A stretch of DNA of 64,000 bases from Nonomuraea aurantiaca. Its GTDB lineage: Bacteria; Actinomycetota; Actinomycetes; Streptosporangiales; Streptosporangiaceae. Below, in pieces: positions 60,168-64,000 of the stretch. The stretch is from assembly GCF_020215705.1 (NCBI RefSeq), contig NZ_JAIWNB010000001.1, forward strand, positions 186,001 to 250,000, in the 5' to 3' direction. The position numbers were made by a program, and so were the translations under genes. The notes under the pieces were generated by a model that saw only the letters and a program-made list of their open reading frames with translations, ran no database searches and was not told the origin of the DNA. Numbering within the stretch: position 1 is the first letter of the stretch; every line of letters begins with the position of its first letter.

Positions 60168-60891
60168 CGTCGATGGTCCAGGAACGGTTGGGGCGGGCGG
60201 GTTCGATCAGGTTCACCGCGTAGCCGTGACCGGTGAGGTGTGCGGCCAGCTCGCCGGGTGTGGCGGGGTCCGCCCCGGTCTCCAGCAGGGTGCGGGCGAT
60301 CTCGCCCCGGGTCGCCTTCGCCATGTGGCTGACCACCTTGCCATCGCGGAACACCCGTACCGCCACAGACCGTTCCCCGGGCTGCCAGGCTCCCGCGTAG
60401 GTGGCCGAACGCAGGTCGACCACCAGCCCGTCCAGGCGCTCCAGCTCCTTGGACACCGCGGGCCGCCAGAACGCGGCCAGCCCGCCGAGCACCGGCAGGG
60501 TCACCCCCATAGACAGCCGGTACGGCGGGACGCGGTCGATGATCCGCAGCACGCCCCAGAGGCCGGAGAAGATGAGCACGGACTCCTCGGCGCGCTTCCT
60601 GGCCTCGTCCGTCAGGGTGCCGAGACCGAGCTTCTCGTACAGGACACCGGTATAGAGATCGGCCGCCGGGAGGGCCGGAGCGGTTTGGAGCTCCAGGTTT
60701 TTGGCCAGTTCGCCCGCCAGGCCGGGCGACAGGCCGAGGACGTCAAGGGCGTCGCGCCGTCTGGACGCTCTCATGAGCGCGGTCAGTACGCGCTTGCGCG
60801 GTCTGTCCAGGGCGGGGAACGAAAGATCTCCTAGGGGAGCACCGCTGCCCTCCCCGGCCTTCCCCTCCGAGGGCGGCAACAAAATCAGCAC
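60157..60891 (-). CDS. yaaA: Peroxide stress protein YaaA
   Basis: 244 aa: LILLPPSEGKAGEGSGAPLG, SFPALDRPRKRVLTALMRAS, DLYTGVLYEKLGLGTL, VLIFSGLWGVLRIIDRVPPY, RLSMGVTLPVLGGLAAFWRP, VSHMAKATRGEIARTLLETG. The LPPSEGK and SGLWG..D.ipPYRL blocks define the family. In E. coli YaaA lowers free iron under peroxide stress. Confidence 0.93.
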   Translation of the reverse strand: MLILLPPSEGKAGEGSGAPLGDLSFPALDRPRKRVLTALMRASRRRDALDVLGLSPGLAGELAKNLELQTAPALPAADLYTGVLYEKLGLGTLTDEARKRAEESVLIFSGLWGVLRIIDRVPPYRLSMGVTLPVLGGLAAFWRPAVSKELERLDGLVVDLRSATYAGAWQPGERSVAVRVFRDGKVVSHMAKATRGEIARTLLETGADPATPGELAAHLTGHGYAVNLIEPARPNRSWTIDVSL

Positions 60892-61002
60892 GCCACAGCA
60901 TAGTCAATGCCCACCACCCGCCGCTCGTGCCTGGGCCGGAATGCGGCCGCTGAGGTTTGGCCGCTTCGCGGGAGGTCTGCGCTGGTTGGGTAGGGTGCGC
61001 GA

Positions 61003-61698
61003 GTGGATTTCGACTTGCTGGTACATGAGGCCTGGCCTGCCTATGAGCAGCGGACGTACGACGGCTGGATCCTCCGCTACGCCGGAGGCGTGACCAAGCG
61101 GGCGAACTCCGTGCTCCCCCTGGGACGGCCCGCCGATCTCACTGGCGCGATCGAGGCCGCAGAGGCGTTCTATGCCGAGAAGGGGCAGCGGAGCGTGTTC
61201 TCCGTGGGGGTGGGGGCCATGCCGGGGCTCGATGACGAGCTGTCGGCTCGGGGATATGAGACCGTCGACCCGACCGTGATCATGGTCGGCGGCGGCGTGT
61301 CCCAGGCCGTCCATCCGGTGCGGGTAGAGGAGCGGCCCTGGCAGGGGTGGCTGGAGACCTGGTGGGCCGTGGACGGGCGCTACGCCGAGGGTGTCGAGGT
61401 GGCCGAGCGGATCTGCCGAGGGGTGCCTGCCCTGTACGCCGCGGTCGAGGAGGGCGGTCAGGCCGTGGCCGTCGGCCGAGGTGTGCCGCAGGGGGAGACG
61501 ATCGGGATCTACTGCATGGCCACGTTGCCCCAGGCTCGCCGCCGTGGGCTGGCCAGGAGCGTGTTGCGCGCTCTCGTACGGCGTAGTGGGGCGCGGTCAG
61601 CCTATCTGGTGACCACGGCGCCCAACGAGGCTGCTCAGGCCCTGTATCGAAGCGAGGGCTTCGAGGTGCGCGCCCGCTATCACTACCGGGTGAGATGA
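61003..61698 (+). CDS. GNAT-family N-acetyltransferase
   Basis: 231 aa. The N-terminal half (HEAWPAYEQRTYDGWILRYA, GGVTKRANSVLPLG) is the usual opening of the two-lobe GNAT group in actinobacteria; the C-terminal lobe has the acetyl-CoA motif YCMATLPQARRRGLARSVLR, then AYLVTTAPNEAAQALYRSEG and FEVRARYHYRV. Acceptor unknown. GTG 61003. Confidence 0.9.
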   Translation: MDFDLLVHEAWPAYEQRTYDGWILRYAGGVTKRANSVLPLGRPADLTGAIEAAEAFYAEKGQRSVFSVGVGAMPGLDDELSARGYETVDPTVIMVGGGVSQAVHPVRVEERPWQGWLETWWAVDGRYAEGVEVAERICRGVPALYAAVEEGGQAVAVGRGVPQGETIGIYCMATLPQARRRGLARSVLRALVRRSGARSAYLVTTAPNEAAQALYRSEGFEVRARYHYRVR

Positions 61699-61718
61699 GC
61701 CCGGCTGAGACATGACGA

Positions 61719-61751
61719 AACGGCGGTCCCGGGCCTGCCGGGATCGCCGTT
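61719..61751. terminator. Bidirectional terminator between convergent genes
   Basis: AACGGCGGTCCCGG (61719-61732), GCCTG loop, CCGGGATCGCCGTT (61738-61751): 14-bp stem with one G-T pair. Lies between the GNAT gene (+) and the DUF7455-like gene (-). Confidence 0.85.
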
Positions 61752-61795
61752 CCGCTTCGTGCAATATGTTGTTATCTCATCACGACCAGCGCAGG

Positions 61796-62026
61796 TCAGC
61801 GCTCGTCGTTGGGGGCCACTGTTGGGGTTTCGCTGAGCCGAGCAGACTCGTCCAGGATGTCGGCGCCCTTCTCGCGAAGCGCTGCAATGTGCTGACGCCC
61901 ATGATGAGCGCAGAACAACAGCTCCCCACCCACAGGCAGGGTCGCGCGAATGTAGGCCTGGGCGCCGCAACGGTCGCAACGGTCGAGGGCCGTCAGCGGC
62001 TTAACGGGGGCGAGAGCTCCAGTCAC
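61796..62026 (-). CDS. DUF7455-type small conserved protein
   Basis: 76 aa: VKPLTALDRCDRCGAQAYIR, ATLPVGGELLFCAHHGRQHI, AALREKGADILDESARLSET. CxxC and CxxH suggest a zinc ribbon. I recognise this as a conserved actinobacterial protein commonly found near the rpoD/parE region; function unknown. Confidence 0.8.
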   Translation of the reverse strand: MTGALAPVKPLTALDRCDRCGAQAYIRATLPVGGELLFCAHHGRQHIAALREKGADILDESARLSETPTVAPNDER

Positions 62027-62201
62027 GTATCGCCTTTCGGGTCACCCCCGCCGAAGCGAGGATCTGGCGTCAGTCACTTGGACAACATCTAACCGGACGC
62101 GGACGTTCCCAATCACTGCCCGGCTACGCCGAGAGCAGAATGTGGCCGGAAGTGATGGAGAGCCGTCGCCTGGTAACACCAAACGTGCCGTCATGGCAAG
62201 C

Positions 62202-62240
62202 TTGTACGCGTGCGTAGGGGAAGAACGATAGGCTACGCAC
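62202..62240 (+). promoter_or_regulatory. Candidate parE promoter with inverted repeat
   Basis: TTGTAC (62202-62207) and GATAGG (62227-62232) are a possible -35/-10 pair with a 19-bp spacer. GTGCGTAG (62210-62217) and CTACGCAC (62233-62240) form a perfect 8-bp inverted repeat with a 15-nt gap across it. About 45 bp remain to the GTG. Confidence 0.45.
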
Positions 62241-62285
62241 ACATGTTCGATGCCTAGTTCGAGGCTTAGAGGCAGGGGAGCCGGA

Positions 62286-64000
62286 GTGACGCTAGTGGAG
62301 GCGGGTTACACGGCTCGTCACCTGTCGGTGCTTGAGGGGCTGGAAGCGGTCCGCAAGCGCCCTGGCATGTATATCGGGTCAACCGACAGCCGTGGGCTCA
62401 TGCACTGCCTCTGGGAGATCGTCGACAACGGCGTCGACGAGGCGCTCGCCGGGCACTGCAGCCGCATCGAGGTGGAGCTCTACGCCGACGGCTCCATCGA
62501 GGTGCGCGACGACGGCCGCGGCATCCCCGTCGACATCGAGCCCAAGAGCGGCCTGGCCGGCGTCGAGCTCGTCTACACCAAGCTCCACGCGGGCGGTAAG
62601 TTCGGCGGCGGCTCCTACGGCGCGTCCGGCGGCCTGCACGGCGTGGGCGCCTCCGTGGTCAACGCCCTGTCCGAGCGCCTCGACGTCGAGGTCGACCGCG
62701 ACGGCCGGATCCACGAGATCAGCTTCCGCCGCGGCGTTCCCGGCGTCTTCGACGGCGACGGCCCGAAGGCCAAGTTCAAGAAGAAGTCCGGCCTGCGCGA
62801 CGGCGGCAAGCTGAACAAACGGGCCACCGGCACCCGGGTACGGTTCTGGGCCGACAAGCAGATCTTCCTGCCCGACGCCGAGGTCTCGCTCGACGAGATC
62901 CACGTCCGCCTGCGCCAGACCGCCTTCCTGGTGCCCGGCCTGACCCTGGCCGTGATCGACAGCAGGCACGAGGAGCGGGTCGAGGAGGAGTTCCACTTCG
63001 ACGGTGGCATCTCCGAGTTCACCGAGTTCCTGGCCCGCGACGAGGCCGTCTGCGACGTGCTGCGCCTGCAGGGGGTCGGCCACTTCCACGAGACCGTCCC
63101 GGTGCTCGACGACCAGGGCCACATGACGGCCACCGAGGTGCAGCGCGAGCTCACCGTCGACGTGGCCGTGCGCTGGGGCAAGGGCTACGACTCGACCATC
63201 CGCTCGTTCGTCAACGTCATCGCCACCCCCAAGGGCGGCACCCACCTCACCGGCTTCGAACGCGGCCTGGTCCGCACGATCAACGAGCTGCTGCGCGAGA
63301 CCCGTCTGCTGAAGAACGGCGACGACCCGGTCAGGGGGGAGGACATCTCCGAGGGCCTGACCGGCGTTGTCACGGTCCGAGTGCCGGAGCCGCAGTTCGA
63401 GGGCCAGACCAAGGAGGTGCTGGGCACCTCGGCGGCCACCCGCATCGTCTCGCACGTGGTCTCCCGCGAGCTCAAGGAGCTGTTCGCCAACCCGCCGCGC
63501 GGCTACAAGCAGCCCTTGCGCGCCGTGCTGGAGAAGATCGTCGCCGCGGCCAAGGCCCGCATCGCGGCCCGCGAGCACCGCGACAACCAGCGCCGCAAGA
63601 GCGCCCTGGAAAACTCCGCGCTCCCGGCCAAGCTGGTCGACTGCCGTAGCGACGACATCGACCGCAGTGAGCTGTTCATCGTCGAGGGCGACTCCGCGCT
63701 GGGCACCGCCAAGCTGGCCCGCGACTCGGAGTTCCAGGCCCTCCTGCCGATCCGGGGCAAGATCCTCAACGTACAGAAGGCGTCCGTGAGCGACATGCTC
63801 AAGAACGCCGAGTGCGCCGCGATCATCCAGGTGGTCGGCGCGGGCTCCGGCCGGTCCTTCGACATCGAGGCGGCCCGCTACGGCAAGGTCATCCTGATGG
63901 CCGACGCCGACGTCGACGGCGCTCACATCCGCTGCCTGCTGCTGACCCTCTTCCACCGCTACATGCGGCCCATGGTCGAGGCGGGCCGGGTGTTCGCCGC
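62286..64000 (+). CDS. parE: DNA topoisomerase (ATP-hydrolysing) subunit B, parE/gyrB2-type, partial
   Basis: 571 residues visible; the C-terminus lies beyond the window. GTG 62286 with GGGGAG upstream. GHKL ATPase: RPGMYIGSTDSRGLMHCLWE, IVDNGVDEALAGH, DDGRGIPVDIEPKSGLAGVE, YGASGGLHGVGASVVNALSE. Toprim: FIVEGDSALGTAKLARDSEF, LPIRGKILNVQKAS, MADADVDGAHIRCLLLT. The position a few genes from rpoD is the arrangement of the second GyrB-like gene (ParE) in Streptomyces. Pairs with a ParC/GyrA2-type subunit, probably nearby outside the window. Confidence 0.93.
   Translation, partial: MTLVEAGYTARHLSVLEGLEAVRKRPGMYIGSTDSRGLMHCLWEIVDNGVDEALAGHCSRIEVELYADGSIEVRDDGRGIPVDIEPKSGLAGVELVYTKLHAGGKFGGGSYGASGGLHGVGASVVNALSERLDVEVDRDGRIHEISFRRGVPGVFDGDGPKAKFKKKSGLRDGGKLNKRATGTRVRFWADKQIFLPDAEVSLDEIHVRLRQTAFLVPGLTLAVIDSRHEERVEEEFHFDGGISEFTEFLARDEAVCDVLRLQGVGHFHETVPVLDDQGHMTATEVQRELTVDVAVRWGKGYDSTIRSFVNVIATPKGGTHLTGFERGLVRTINELLRETRLLKNGDDPVRGEDISEGLTGVVTVRVPEPQFEGQTKEVLGTSAATRIVSHVVSRELKELFANPPRGYKQPLRAVLEKIVAAAKARIAAREHRDNQRRKSALENSALPAKLVDCRSDDIDRSELFIVEGDSALGTAKLARDSEFQALLPIRGKILNVQKASVSDMLKNAECAAIIQVVGAGSGRSFDIEAARYGKVILMADADVDGAHIRCLLLTLFHRYMRPMVEAGRVFA

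Overview
This window comes from a high-GC, spore-forming actinomycete. Streptosporangiales (a Nonomuraea-like genus) is my inference. The evidence is pervasive third-position G/C, many GTG/TTG starts, a principal sigma factor with a long Lys/Ala-rich and acidic N-terminus, a SpoIIE-type phosphatase, a spore-associated protein A homologue, DUF5999, a mycothiol-dependent isomerase family protein, and a parE-type topoisomerase gene a few genes from rpoD, as in Streptomyces. I found no rRNA, tRNA, CRISPR array, insertion sequence or prophage. Coordinates and motifs were read by eye; family names come from recognised motifs, not from a search.

Left part (1-24 kb): an ABC-2 exporter pair diverges from an unusual gene fusing an ATP-grasp ligase domain to a SARP regulator, followed by a one-domain HTH gene. 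Next come a NlpC/P60 wall hydrolase with a c-di-AMP (ydaO) riboswitch leader, then small regulator/effector cassettes: EamA exporter and NmrA-like protein facing MarR, and MFS exporter facing HxlR, both with visible inverted-repeat operators. Between these lie metabolic genes (amidohydrolase, PrsW protease, PPOX flavoproteins, SthA transhydrogenase, DoxX) and several decayed genes: GNAT debris, a collapsed LuxR regulator, and a kinase and a CMD-family gene truncated at a shared junction.

Middle (25-45 kb): a TPR/membrane/PPOX-like fusion, a haloalkane dehalogenase, a membrane-anchored double-AAA ATPase of the CbxX/EccA type, a complete oligopeptide ABC operon, and a sugar ABC operon (rbsA-rbsC-rbsB order) translationally coupled to a large STAND/LuxR regulator. 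Across a palindrome-rich intergenic region lie DUF5999, an anti-sigma-like ATPase, and a second STAND protein that lacks any DNA-binding domain.

Right part (45-64 kb): an AlkZ-like winged-helix glycosylase candidate, PhzF, the 5-oxoprolinase operon pxpABC, an unknown 536-aa protein, a HhH-GPD glycosylase, a PAS-PAS-GAF-PP2C phosphatase, rpoD with a strong terminator, a MarR/MFS pair with a near-perfect 29-bp operator, an NAD(P)-binding protein, YaaA, GNAT, a DUF7455-type protein and the start of parE.

The features most worth a second look are the ATP-grasp/SARP fusion, the TPR/membrane/PPOX fusion, the pair of STAND proteins of which one has no effector domain, the AlkZ-like protein, and phase-preserving minisatellites (24, 27 or 30 bp) inside four coding genes.
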